This document shows, one piece after another, positions 1-5,550 of a stretch of DNA of 5,787 nt. This DNA is from Amnimonas aquatica (GTDB lineage: Bacteria > Pseudomonadota > Gammaproteobacteria > Pseudomonadales > Moraxellaceae): positions 1-5,787 of the forward strand of contig NZ_PTQZ01000109.1 in the NCBI RefSeq assembly GCF_002943415.1, written 5' to 3'. How positions within the stretch are numbered: position 1 is the stretch's first letter; each line of letters starts with the position of its first letter. Below the pieces are notes generated by a model, which ran no database searches, had not been told where the DNA came from, and saw only the letters and a program-made list of their open reading frames with translations. The position numbers and the translations under genes are program-made.

Positions 1-105
1 CGGCAGCTGGCCGCTGACCAGATGCAGGTCGGAGGCGCCGGCGTGGCGGGCCTGGTGCCAGGCGGCGAGCAGCCAGTCGGGCAGCGTCATGGCGGGGAAG
101 GTCAT
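1..105 (-). CDS. pilT: PilT-type twitching motility ATPase, N-terminal 35 residues only
   Basis: Only the first 35 codons are present; the gene continues past the left edge. The visible peptide begins MTFPAMTLPDW and contains GASDLHLVSGQLP (residues 23-35). This matches the conserved ASDLHLSAGLPP segment at the start of PilT/PilU retraction ATPases, hexameric motors at the inner-membrane base of type IV pili. The Walker motifs lie outside the window. I chose the ATG whose first base is 105 because GGAGAG (119-114 on the minus strand) precedes it by 8 nt. A second in-frame ATG at 90 has no such site, although it would give an N terminus closer to the usual PilT length. Divergent placement next to yggS matches the pilT-yggS arrangement of Pseudomonas and supports PilT over PilU or a GspE relative, but the fragment alone cannot separate them. 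Confidence 0.72.
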   Translation of the reverse strand, partial: MTFPAMTLPDWLLAAWHQARHAGASDLHLVSGQLP

Positions 106-174
106 GGCGATGGCTCTCCGGCTTTGCGACAATCGCCGCTCAAGTGAAGACCAGCCCCGAGGGGAGCGCCAGTC
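106..174. promoter_or_regulatory. Divergent pilT/yggS intergenic region
   Basis: This 69-bp gap separates the leftward pilT start from the rightward yggS start, so promoters for both directions should lie here or overlap the gene ends. It holds the pilT ribosome binding site (minus strand, 119-114) and the yggS site GGGGAG (161-166). A short inverted repeat GCGA-CAA-TCGC lies at 126-136. A TTGCGA at 124-129 could serve as a -35 for yggS, but the hexamer 17 bp downstream (AAGACC) is a poor -10. No promoter can be assigned confidently in either direction. The regulatory label is inferred from gene orientation. Confidence 0.4.
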
Positions 175-915
175 ATGTCATCCGCCGATACAACGCCCGG
201 CACATTGCCAGTGCAGGCAGCGCAGGCCCTGGCCGAGCGCCGCCAGGCCGTGCTGGTGCGGGTGCGCGCGGCCGAGGTGCGGGCGGGGCGGCCGGAAGGC
301 GGCGTGGCCCTGCTGGCGGTGAGCAAGCTGCAGCCGGCGGCCGCCGTGCGCGCGCTGGCGCAGGCCGGGCAGACGGCTTTCGGCGAGAACTACGTGCAGG
401 AGGCTGTCGACAAGATGGCCGAGCTGGCCGATCTGCCGCTGCAGTGGCACCTCATCGGGCCGCTGCAGAGCAACAAGACCCGCGTGGTGGCCGAGCATTT
501 CGACTGGGTGCATTCGCTCGACCGCCTGAAGATCGCCGAGCGGCTGTCGGCGCAGCGTCCGCCGGGCATGGCACCGCTGCAGGTGTGCATACAGGTCAAC
601 ATCGACGACGAAGACAGCAAGTCCGGCTGCGCGCCCGCCGACCTGCCGGCGCTGGCGGCGGCGGTCATGCGCCTGCCCGGCCTGCGCCTGCGCGGGCTGA
701 TGTGCATTCCCCGCCCCGGCAACACCGCCGCGCTCGCCGGTCTCGCCGAGACAGCCGGGGATTTACTCGCTAGACTGCCGGCTCTGGCCGAACAGCCCTT
801 CGACACGCTGTCGATGGGCATGTCGGACGACCTCGACGAGGCCGTCGCCGCCGGCAGCACCCTGGTCCGCATCGGCACCGCCATCTTCGGCGCCCGCCCG
901 GCGCGGCAAGCCTGA
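175..915 (+). CDS. yggS: YggS/PROSC-family pyridoxal phosphate homeostasis protein
   Basis: The 246-residue product belongs to the PLP-binding YggS/PLPBP family. These cytosolic proteins have an alanine-racemase-like TIM barrel, bind pyridoxal 5'-phosphate without known catalysis, and buffer vitamin B6 and amino-acid pools. The PLP lysine should be K51 in LLAVSK (46-51). Other family signatures are FGENYVQE (69-76), WHLIGPLQSNK (91-101), LSMGMSDD (212-219) and the phosphate-binding GSTLVRIGTAIFG (227-239). The protein is some 10-15 residues longer than E. coli YggS, mainly through a polar N terminus. The ATG at 175 is preceded by GGGGAG (161-166) at 8 nt, so this start is favoured. It is the first gene of the rightward run, 51 bp before proC; linkage of these two genes is widespread and gave the family its old name, proline synthetase co-transcribed. 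Codons 197-200 (TTA CTC GCT AGA) are unusual for this GC-rich gene. Confidence 0.95.
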   Translation: MSSADTTPGTLPVQAAQALAERRQAVLVRVRAAEVRAGRPEGGVALLAVSKLQPAAAVRALAQAGQTAFGENYVQEAVDKMAELADLPLQWHLIGPLQSNKTRVVAEHFDWVHSLDRLKIAERLSAQRPPGMAPLQVCIQVNIDDEDSKSGCAPADLPALAAAVMRLPGLRLRGLMCIPRPGNTAALAGLAETAGDLLARLPALAEQPFDTLSMGMSDDLDEAVAAGSTLVRIGTAIFGARPARQA

Positions 916-966
916 GCCCGGCCGGCGGTCAAGCCAACGAAGCATGTTTCGACAGGATTCGCCCGC

Positions 967-1797
967 ATGAGCAGTCATCCCCGTATCGGTTTCATCGGCG
1001 CCGGCAACATGGCCTCGGCGCTGGCCGGCGGCCTGCTGGCCCGTGGCTGGCCCGCCGCCTCCCTCTGGCTCGCCGACCCCAGCGCCGCCCAGCTCGCCGC
1101 CCACAGCGGGCGCGGCCTGCGCACGACCACCGACAACGCCGAACTGGCGGCTGCGGTCGATGTGCTGGTGCTGTCGGTGAAGCCGCAGGTCATGGCCGAC
1201 GTGCTGAAGCCCATCGCCGGCATCGCGCGCGCGCGCCGGCCGCTGATCATCTCCATTGCCGCCGGCATTCCGGTGGCCAGCCTGCAGCGCTGGCTGGGCG
1301 CCGCGCTGCCGGTGGTCAGGGCGATGCCGAACACGCCGGCGCTGGTGCAGGCCGGTGCCGCCGGCCTGTTCGCCAGCGCCGAGGTCGGTGAAGACCAGCG
1401 TCGCCTGGCCGAGCAGGTGCTGGGTGCCGTCGGCCTCAGCCTGTGGGTGGAGCGCGAGGACCTGATCGATGCCGTGACCGCAGTGTCCGGCTCCGGTCCG
1501 GCCTACTTCTTCTATGTCATGGAATCCATGATCGCCGCCGGCGTGGCGCTGGGCCTGGACGAGCGCGATGCCCGCGCGCTGACCCTGCAGACCGCGCTCG
1601 GCGCGGCGCAGATGGCGATCACCGCCGATGTCGGCCCGGCCGAGCTGCGCCGCCGCGTGACCTCGCCGGCCGGCACCACCGAACAGGCCGTGCGCGTCTT
1701 CGACGAGTCCGGCCTGGGTGATATCTTCCAGCGCGCGCTCGCCGCCTGCGCCGATCGCGGTGCCGAAATGGCCCGCGAGCTGGGTGGCCGCGACTGA
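967..1797 (+). CDS. proC: Pyrroline-5-carboxylate reductase
   Basis: ProC carries out the last step of proline synthesis, reducing 1-pyrroline-5-carboxylate to L-proline with NAD(P)H in the cytosol. The 276-residue length is close to E. coli ProC (269). An N-terminal Rossmann fold begins IGFIGAGNMASAL (7-19) with the glycine-rich nucleotide loop GAGNMA at 11-16, followed by VKPQ (71-74), SIAAGI (96-101) and RAMPNTPA (118-125). The C-terminal helical dimerisation and active-site domain carries TAVSGSGPAYFF (171-182) and the family signature VTSPAGTTEQA (231-241), with Ala where many members have Gly (SPGGTT). The start is ATG 967, with AGGA at 954-957, 9 nt upstream. The 51-bp gap from yggS contains no obvious terminator, so co-transcription with yggS is likely. 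No operator was recognised. Confidence 0.97.
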   Translation: MSSHPRIGFIGAGNMASALAGGLLARGWPAASLWLADPSAAQLAAHSGRGLRTTTDNAELAAAVDVLVLSVKPQVMADVLKPIAGIARARRPLIISIAAGIPVASLQRWLGAALPVVRAMPNTPALVQAGAAGLFASAEVGEDQRRLAEQVLGAVGLSLWVEREDLIDAVTAVSGSGPAYFFYVMESMIAAGVALGLDERDARALTLQTALGAAQMAITADVGPAELRRRVTSPAGTTEQAVRVFDESGLGDIFQRALAACADRGAEMARELGGRD

Positions 1798-1804
1798 AGT
1801 TACC

Positions 1805-1829
1805 GCGCGCCGGCTTCCGGTCGGCGCGC
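1805..1829. repeat. GC-rich perfect hairpin in the proC-yggT gap
   Basis: GCGCGCCG (1805-1812) and CGGCGCGC (1822-1829) form a perfect 8-bp inverted repeat around a 9-nt loop, starting 8 nt after the proC stop. In RNA it would be a very stable stem. No T-run follows on the plus strand, so it is not a canonical intrinsic terminator. It could stabilise the 3' end of a yggS-proC message or attenuate read-through into yggT. The arms and spacing are seen directly; the function is inferred. Confidence 0.5.
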
Positions 1830-1870
1830 ACCGTTCGACCCGGGCGGATGGCGCAGTGCCCCCGCCGTGG

Positions 1871-1888
1871 CGTGATTGCCGTATCACG
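1871..1888. promoter_or_regulatory. Inverted repeat next to the yggT ribosome binding site
   Basis: CGTGAT (1871-1876), TGCCGT spacer, ATCACG (1883-1888) is a perfect 6-bp inverted repeat with a 6-nt spacer. Its last G is also the first base of the yggT Shine-Dalgarno GGAG (1888-1891). In RNA it would fold into a small hairpin abutting the ribosome binding site; in DNA it has the form of a dimeric operator. The GTGA and TCAC elements are 8 bp apart, not the 6 bp of a CRP site, and I know no regulator that matches. The repeat is seen; a regulatory role is a guess. Confidence 0.35.
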
Positions 1889-1891
1889 GAG
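1888..1891 (+). promoter_or_regulatory. Ribosome binding site that sets the yggT start
   Basis: GGAG lies 8 nt before the ATG at 1900. The reading frame is open back to a TTG at 1876, but that codon has no upstream purine-rich site and would add eight residues not expected in the family. The site therefore decides for 1900. Confidence 0.75.
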
Positions 1892-1899
1892 TTTTGCTG

Positions 1900-2478
1900 A
1901 TGGATGCCCTGAAAGAGATCGTTATTCTGCTGGTTAAGACAGGCACTAGCGTATTCATGTTTTTGGTCTGGCTGCGTTTCTTGCTGCAGGTCGCCGGTGC
2001 CGACTTCTACAACCCCATGTCGCAGTTCGTGGTCAGGGCCACCAGCCCGCTGCTGAATCCGCTGCGCCGCGCCGTGCCTGGCTTCTTCGGTCTGGATATC
2101 GCCGCGCTGGTGCTCATCGTGCTGATCAAGCTGATTCAGCTGGCGGCCGTCGTGCATCTGGATGGGCTTGTCGCGACTCCGGCATTGCTTGTGGTCACTG
2201 CAGTCTTCGACCTATTGCAGTCAGCTATCGACTTCTTTTTCTGGCTGATCCTCGGCACGGTGATCCTGAGCTGGGTGGCCATGGCTTCCGGCGGCGTCAA
2301 TCCGGGCCTCATGCCTCTGCTGCAGATCGCCGAGATCGTGCTGGCGCCGTGCCGTCGCCTGCTGCCCAACCTTGGCGGCTTCGACCTGTCGCCGATCATT
2401 GCCTTCTTGGCCTTGCAGATATTCGGAATACTGCTTAACGCTCTGGAGCCGCAGGTGCTGTCGGCGCTGGCCGGCTGA
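1900..2478 (+). CDS. yggT: YggT/YlmG-family integral membrane protein
   Basis: The 192-residue membrane protein matches the YGGT family in length (E. coli YggT about 188) and architecture. It contains two copies of the YGGT unit. The first includes WLRFLLQVAGADFYNP (24-39) and ATSPLLNPLRRAVPGF (47-62). The second includes ILSWVAMASGGVNPG (122-136) and IVLAPCRRLLPNLGGFDLSP (146-165). Hydrophobic stretches fit four membrane helices at roughly 8-31, 66-86, 95-127 and 164-182. The bacterial function is not firmly established; the plastid/cyanobacterial relatives YlmG and CCB3 are tied to nucleoid or cytochrome assembly. The start is ATG 1900, with GGAG 8 nt upstream. The gene lies 102 bp after proC and 76 bp before yggU. 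Its codon use is visibly less GC-biased than that of its neighbours (ATT, GTT, AGC, ATA, CTT and TTG occur), partly because of its hydrophobic composition. Confidence 0.93.
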   Translation: MDALKEIVILLVKTGTSVFMFLVWLRFLLQVAGADFYNPMSQFVVRATSPLLNPLRRAVPGFFGLDIAALVLIVLIKLIQLAAVVHLDGLVATPALLVVTAVFDLLQSAIDFFFWLILGTVILSWVAMASGGVNPGLMPLLQIAEIVLAPCRRLLPNLGGFDLSPIIAFLALQIFGILLNALEPQVLSALAG

Positions 2479-2528
2479 GCCCCGGCGTGACGCTGGCGGC
2501 ATGGCATGTGCTGGTACCTGAACCAAGC

Positions 2529-2558
2529 ATGAGCCGACCAGGCCTGAATAGGCCATGA
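2529..2558 (+). other. Possible nine-codon leader reading frame overlapping the yggU start
   Basis: ATG at 2529 opens a frame encoding MSRPGLNRP, which ends in TGA at 2556-2558. The stop shares ATGA (2555-2558) with the yggU start codon, the classic geometry for translational coupling. No clear Shine-Dalgarno precedes 2529, so translation of the frame is uncertain. It fully contains the 2541-2554 hairpin. Confidence 0.25.
2541..2554. repeat. Hairpin abutting the yggU start codon
   Basis: GGCCT (2541-2545), GAAT loop, AGGCC (2550-2554) is a perfect 5-bp inverted repeat whose last base is immediately followed by the yggU ATG. The only Shine-Dalgarno-like bases (AGG, 2550-2552) are inside its 3' arm and just 2 nt from the ATG. 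The hairpin could limit initiation at yggU. The regulatory effect is inferred. Confidence 0.35.
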
Positions 2559-2887
2559 GCGAACCTGCCCTGCGTCGTGACGGCACCGACCTGCTGCTGC
2601 TCGTGCATGCCCAGCCCGGGGCGAAGCGCAGCGAGTTCGCCGGCCTGCACGGCGATGCCCTGAAGATCCGCATCCAGGCACCGGCGGTGGATGGCAAGGC
2701 CAACGAGGCCATGCGCCGCTTCCTCGCCGAGGCCTTCGCGGTGCCGGTGTCCGCGGTCAGCCTGGTCAGCGGCCAGACCTCCCGGCACAAGCGCTGGCGT
2801 GTCGAGGCCCCCCGGCGCTGGCCGGAGGCGTTGTCGGCCTGGCTGCCGAAACAGGCCGCCGCATCGGTGGACGAGCCCCCGCGCTGA
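2555..2887 (+). CDS. yggU: DUF167 family protein YggU
   Basis: The 110-residue cytosolic protein belongs to the DUF167 (YggU) family, whose biochemical role is unknown. The E. coli member is about 96 residues with a compact alpha/beta fold, and a eukaryotic homologue exists. Hallmarks are VHAQPGAKRSEF (17-28), the central signature ALKIRIQAPAVDGKANEA (35-52) and SGQTSRHKRWRV (72-83). The final ten or so residues (AAASVDEPPR) are a variable tail. An in-frame TAG at 2549-2551 rules out a start upstream of 2555, and the alignment with E. coli YggU supports this ATG. Initiation looks unusual because there is no separate Shine-Dalgarno and a hairpin plus an overlapping mini-frame lie directly upstream. 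It follows yggT, its usual neighbour, and precedes metX by 69 bp. Confidence 0.93.
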   Translation: MSEPALRRDGTDLLLLVHAQPGAKRSEFAGLHGDALKIRIQAPAVDGKANEAMRRFLAEAFAVPVSAVSLVSGQTSRHKRWRVEAPRRWPEALSAWLPKQAAASVDEPPR

Positions 2888-2956
2888 TCCGTACACTCAC
2901 CGTTTGCGCATGGTGCCCTGCACCCAGCGCCTTCCGCTTTCGTATCGAGTGCTCCG

Positions 2957-4198
2957 ATGTCCGATGCCCTGCCGCCATCCGCGCCGTCTTCCGATGGTTC
3001 CGCTGCCGCCGGCGCTGTCGCCGCTGACGGCCTGCCGCCGTTCCCGGTCGGCAGCGTGGGCCTGGTCGAGCCGCGGCTGCTGCGCATCGATACGCCGCTG
3101 ATGCTGGCCTGCGGCCGCACGCTGCCGTCCTGCGACATCGTCTACGAGACCTACGGCACGCTGAACGCCGATGCCAGCAACGGCGTGCTGATCTGCCACG
3201 CGCTGTCCGGGCACCATCACGCCGCCGGCTACCACACGCTCGAAGAGGCGGAGAAGGGCAAGCCGGGCTGGTGGGATACCGCCATCGGGCCGGGCAAGGT
3301 CATCGACACCAACCGTTTCTTCGTGGTCGCGCTCAACAACCTGGGTGGCTGCCACGGCTCCACCGGTCCGGCCTCGGTCAATCCCGAGACCGGCAAGCCC
3401 TGGGGGCCGGACTTCCCGATTGTCGCCGTGCGCGACTGGGTCAAGGTGCAGGCGCGGCTGACCGACCACCTGGGCATCCAGCAGTGGGCGGCGGTGGTCG
3501 GCGGCTCGCTCGGCGGCATGCAGGTGCTGCGCTGGAGCATCGACCACCCCGGCCGCGTCGCCAATGCCGTGGTCATCGCCAGCGCACCCAAGCTGTCGGC
3601 GCAGAACATCGCCTTCAACGAGGTCGCGCGCCAGGCCATCCGCCGCGACCCCAATTTCCATGGCGGGCACTACTACGAGCACGGCGTGGTGCCCGAGGTC
3701 GGCCTCGGGCTGGCGCGCATGGTCGGGCACATCACCTATCTGTCCGATGACGCCATGCACCAGAAGTTCGGCCGCGACCTGCGCGCCACCACCTACCAGT
3801 ACGGCTACGGCGCCGAGTTCCAGGTCGAGTCCTACCTGCGCTACCAGGGCGAGACCTTCTCGCGCCGTTTCGACGCCAACACCTATCTGCTCATGACCCG
3901 CGTGCTCGACTACTTCGACCCGGCGCGCGACTTCGACCATGACCTGGCGCGCACGCTGAGCCGGGCGCTGTGCCGTTTCCTGGTGATCTCCTTCACCACC
4001 GACTGGCGCTTCTCGCCCGAGCGCTCGCGCGAAATCGTCGATGCCCTCATGGACGCCGGCAAGGACGTGACCTACGCCGAGATCGACGCGCCCCAGGGCC
4101 ATGACTCCTTCCTGCTCGACAACCCGCGCTACCTGGCGGTGTTCGGCGCCTACATGAACCGCATCGCCGATGCCCTGGAGGCCCGCCATGCGTCTTGA
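2957..4198 (+). CDS. metX: Homoserine O-acyltransferase (MetX)
   Basis: MetX activates L-homoserine by O-acylation, the first committed step of methionine synthesis from homoserine. The 413-residue protein has an alpha/beta-hydrolase fold. The catalytic triad should be S184 in VGGSLGGMQ (181-189), D349 in [10 protein letters not shown] (345-354) and H382 in [10 protein letters not shown] (378-387). Other family blocks are [16 protein letters not shown] (78-93), [16 protein letters not shown] (125-140) and [19 protein letters not shown] (209-227). It resembles the P. aeruginosa enzyme closely. That group is annotated as succinyl-CoA dependent (MetXS), so the acyl donor (succinyl or acetyl) should not be taken from the old name homoserine acetyltransferase. 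The N terminus carries about 24 extra Ala/Pro/Ser-rich residues relative to P. aeruginosa. The Shine-Dalgarno before ATG 2957 is weak (GAG, 2947-2949), and GTG 3056 (V34) is the alternative start. The 3' end overlaps metW by 11 bp. Confidence 0.96.
   Translation: MSDALPPSAPSSDGSAAAGAVAADGLPPFPVGSVGLVEPRLLRIDTPLMLACGRTLPSCDIVYETYGTLNADASNGVLICHALSGHHHAAGYHTLEEAEKGKPGWWDTAIGPGKVIDTNRFFVVALNNLGGCHGSTGPASVNPETGKPWGPDFPIVAVRDWVKVQARLTDHLGIQQWAAVVGGSLGGMQVLRWSIDHPGRVANAVVIASAPKLSAQNIAFNEVARQAIRRDPNFHGGHYYEHGVVPEVGLGLARMVGHITYLSDDAMHQKFGRDLRATTYQYGYGAEFQVESYLRYQGETFSRRFDANTYLLMTRVLDYFDPARDFDHDLARTLSRALCRFLVISFTTDWRFSPERSREIVDALMDAGKDVTYAEIDAPQGHDSFLLDNPRYLAVFGAYMNRIADALEARHAS
4177..4181 (+). promoter_or_regulatory. 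Ribosome binding site that sets the metW start
   Basis: GGAGG, inside the end of metX, lies 6 nt before the ATG at 4188. An earlier in-frame ATG at 4170 would precede this site and add MPWRPA, which is not expected in the family. The site therefore selects 4188 and implies coupled translation of metX and metW. Confidence 0.8.
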
Positions 4199-4781
4199 CC
4201 AGGCCCTGGTGAAGCAGTGGGTGCGCCCGGGTTCGCGCGTGCTCGACCTCGGCTGCGGCGACGGCGAGCTGCTCGCGCACCTGCGCGATACCCTCGGCGT
4301 GCGCGGCTACGGGTTGGAGATCGATCCGGACAAGATCACCGCCGCCGTGGCGCGCGGCGTCAATGTCATCGAGCAGGACCTCAACAAAGGCCTCGCCAAC
4401 ATCCGCGACAACAGCTTCGACACGCTGCTGATGGCGCAGGCGCTGCAGGCGGTGCAGCGGCCGGACGAGCTGCTCGACGAAATGGTGCGTGTGGCGCGCG
4501 AAGTGATCGTGACCTTCCCCAATTTCGGGCATTGGAGCACGCGCTGGTACCTCGGCAGCAAGGGCCGCATGCCGGTCTCGCGCGCGCTGCCTTACGGCTG
4601 GTACGACACGCCCAATATCCATCTCTGCACTTTCCGGGACTTCGAGGCCATGTGCCGCGACAAGGGCCTGCGCGTGCTCGACCGCCTCGCCGTGGACCAG
4701 GGCCAGCAGGGCAGCGCGTTGTCGCGCTGGTTCCCCAATCTGTTCGGGGAGATCGGCATCTTCCGCGTCACGCGGGGATGA
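4188..4781 (+). CDS. metW: Methionine biosynthesis protein MetW
   Basis: The 197-residue protein has a class I SAM-dependent methyltransferase fold and belongs to the MetW family, which is nearly always paired with metX. In Pseudomonas-type bacteria MetW is needed for methionine synthesis and is thought to support MetX activity; its methyl acceptor, if any, is not established. The SAM-binding loop is [12 protein letters not shown] (18-29), and the acidic residue ending beta-strand 2 is in GLEID (42-46). Further family blocks are [19 protein letters not shown] (78-96), [13 protein letters not shown] (108-120) and the C-terminal [19 protein letters not shown] (134-152). ATG 4188 is chosen on the strong GGAGG at 4177-4181. 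The first 11 bp overlap the metX stop, indicating a two-gene translational unit. Confidence 0.95.
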   Translation: MRLDQALVKQWVRPGSRVLDLGCGDGELLAHLRDTLGVRGYGLEIDPDKITAAVARGVNVIEQDLNKGLANIRDNSFDTLLMAQALQAVQRPDELLDEMVRVAREVIVTFPNFGHWSTRWYLGSKGRMPVSRALPYGWYDTPNIHLCTFRDFEAMCRDKGLRVLDRLAVDQGQQGSALSRWFPNLFGEIGIFRVTRG

Positions 4782-4831
4782 TGCCTTGGTCTTTGCGCCA
4801 GTCGCCGGCCGCATGCATCAACACGCTGAAC

Positions 4832-4835
4832 AGGA
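4832..4835 (+). promoter_or_regulatory. Ribosome binding site for rdgB
   Basis: AGGA lies 7 nt before ATG 4843 and only 4 nt before the adjacent ATG 4840. Spacing favours 4843. The frame extends further back to a TTG at 4786, but that would add a tail unrelated to the family. Confidence 0.6.
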
Positions 4836-4842
4836 ACACATG

Positions 4843-5475
4843 ATGACCCGACTCGTGCTCGCCACCGGCAATGCCGGCAAGCTCAGGGAACTGCAGGCGC
4901 TGCTGGCGGACAGCGGCGTCGAGGTGCTGTCCCAGAAGGACTTCGACGTGCCGGATGCCGACGAGACCGGGCTGTCGTTCGTCGAGAATGCCATCCTCAA
5001 GGCCCGCCACGCCGCGCGCCTGACCGGCCTGCCGGCGCTGGCCGACGACTCCGGGCTGGCGGTGGATGCCCTCGGCGGCGCGCCCGGCATCTACTCCGCC
5101 CGCTATGCCGCCGACCCGGTCACCGGCGCCCCGGGCGGCGATGCCGCGAACAACGCGAAGCTGCTCGCCACCCTGGCCGCGCTGCCGCCGGAGACCCCGC
5201 GCACGGCACGTTTCGTCTGCGTGCTGGCGCTGGTCCGTCATGCCGACGATCCGCTGCCGGTGCTCTGCCAGGCGAGCTGGGAAGGCGAGATCACCCTGGC
5301 GCCAGCCGGTGACGCCGGCTTCGGCTACGACCCGCTGTTCCTCTCCGGCGACCAGGCGCCGGATGGCCGCCGCCTGACCAGCGCCGAACTGGCGCGCGAG
5401 CGCAAGGCCGAGCTCGGCCATCGTGGCCAGGCACTGCGCCAGCTCAAGGCGCGCTGGGCCGAGACCGGGCTGTGA
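4843..5475 (+). CDS. rdgB: RdgB/HAM1-family dITP/XTP pyrophosphatase
   Basis: RdgB hydrolyses non-canonical purine triphosphates (dITP, ITP, XTP) to the monophosphate and pyrophosphate, keeping deaminated bases out of DNA and RNA. The 210-residue product is slightly longer than E. coli RdgB (197). Signatures are [10 protein letters not shown] (4-13, phosphate-binding TGNxxK), [14 protein letters not shown] (41-54), [20 protein letters not shown] (66-85) and GFGYDPLF (159-166). D69 lines up with the catalytic aspartate of E. coli RdgB, and K13 and K53 with conserved substrate-binding lysines. The base-binding SHR motif near the C terminus reads GHR (192-194), so the usual Ser is Gly. A short insertion (DQAPDGRR, 170-177) follows the GYDPLF block. 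ATG 4840 is an equally in-frame alternative, one residue longer. The gene lies 61 bp after metW, with no terminator seen between them. Confidence 0.95.
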   Translation: MTRLVLATGNAGKLRELQALLADSGVEVLSQKDFDVPDADETGLSFVENAILKARHAARLTGLPALADDSGLAVDALGGAPGIYSARYAADPVTGAPGGDAANNAKLLATLAALPPETPRTARFVCVLALVRHADDPLPVLCQASWEGEITLAPAGDAGFGYDPLFLSGDQAPDGRRLTSAELARERKAELGHRGQALRQLKARWAETGL

Positions 5476-5550
5476 TTTCGGATATCCGGCTGGCGCTGGT
5501 GATGGCGCGGGTCTACATCTGAGGGTACTGATGCGCTTTGGCGTTCGAGC
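5476..5550. other. rdgB-antitoxin spacer, upstream part
   Basis: No recognisable gene lies between the rdgB stop and the operator. The stretch contains the 8-bp palindrome GGATATCC (5480-5487). It also has a 16-codon frame starting at GTG 5472 (overlapping the rdgB stop as GTGA) and ending at TGA 5520-5522, and an ATG at 5531 with AGGG at 5522-5525. hemW is expected here in related genomes, but no HemW-like peptide (radical-SAM CxxxCxxC) is visible. I saw no intrinsic terminator for rdgB. Confidence 0.4.

Noticed and set aside
144..773. 209-codon plus-strand frame starting upstream of yggS
   Set aside because: The translation is Arg/Ala/Gly-rich out-of-frame sequence of yggS, whose own frame carries the PLP-family motifs.
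1871..1888. CRP or FNR binding site upstream of yggT
   Set aside because: GTGA and TCAC are separated by 8 bp instead of 6, and the FNR TTGAT-N4-ATCAA form does not match.
1876..1899. TTG start for yggT adding eight residues
   Set aside because: No ribosome binding site before 1876, whereas ATG 1900 has GGAG at 8 nt and gives the family's usual length.
763..2157. 464-codon open frame on the minus strand opposite yggS, proC and yggT
   Set aside because: It is a shadow of the GC-rich plus-strand genes: low-complexity His/Gln/Gly/Arg-rich translation, no recognisable domain, and it runs across several well-identified genes and gaps.
2888..2956. Methionine-responsive element (SAM riboswitch or MetJ box) upstream of metX
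   Set aside because: The 69-bp gap is too short for a SAM riboswitch and shows no AGACGTCT-like MetJ boxes or a convincing promoter.
2897..4189. 430-codon open frame on the minus strand opposite metX
   Set aside because: It lies almost entirely opposite metX, has a compositionally odd translation rich in Gly, Val, Ala and His with no domain, and the plus-strand frame has a complete catalytic triad.
4786..4842. TTG start for rdgB adding 19 residues
   Set aside because: The added segment is unrelated to the family N terminus, and ATG 4843 has AGGA at 7 nt.
4217..4843. 208-codon plus-strand frame overlapping metW
   Set aside because: Arg-rich off-frame translation of metW with no motifs; metW is unambiguous in its own frame.
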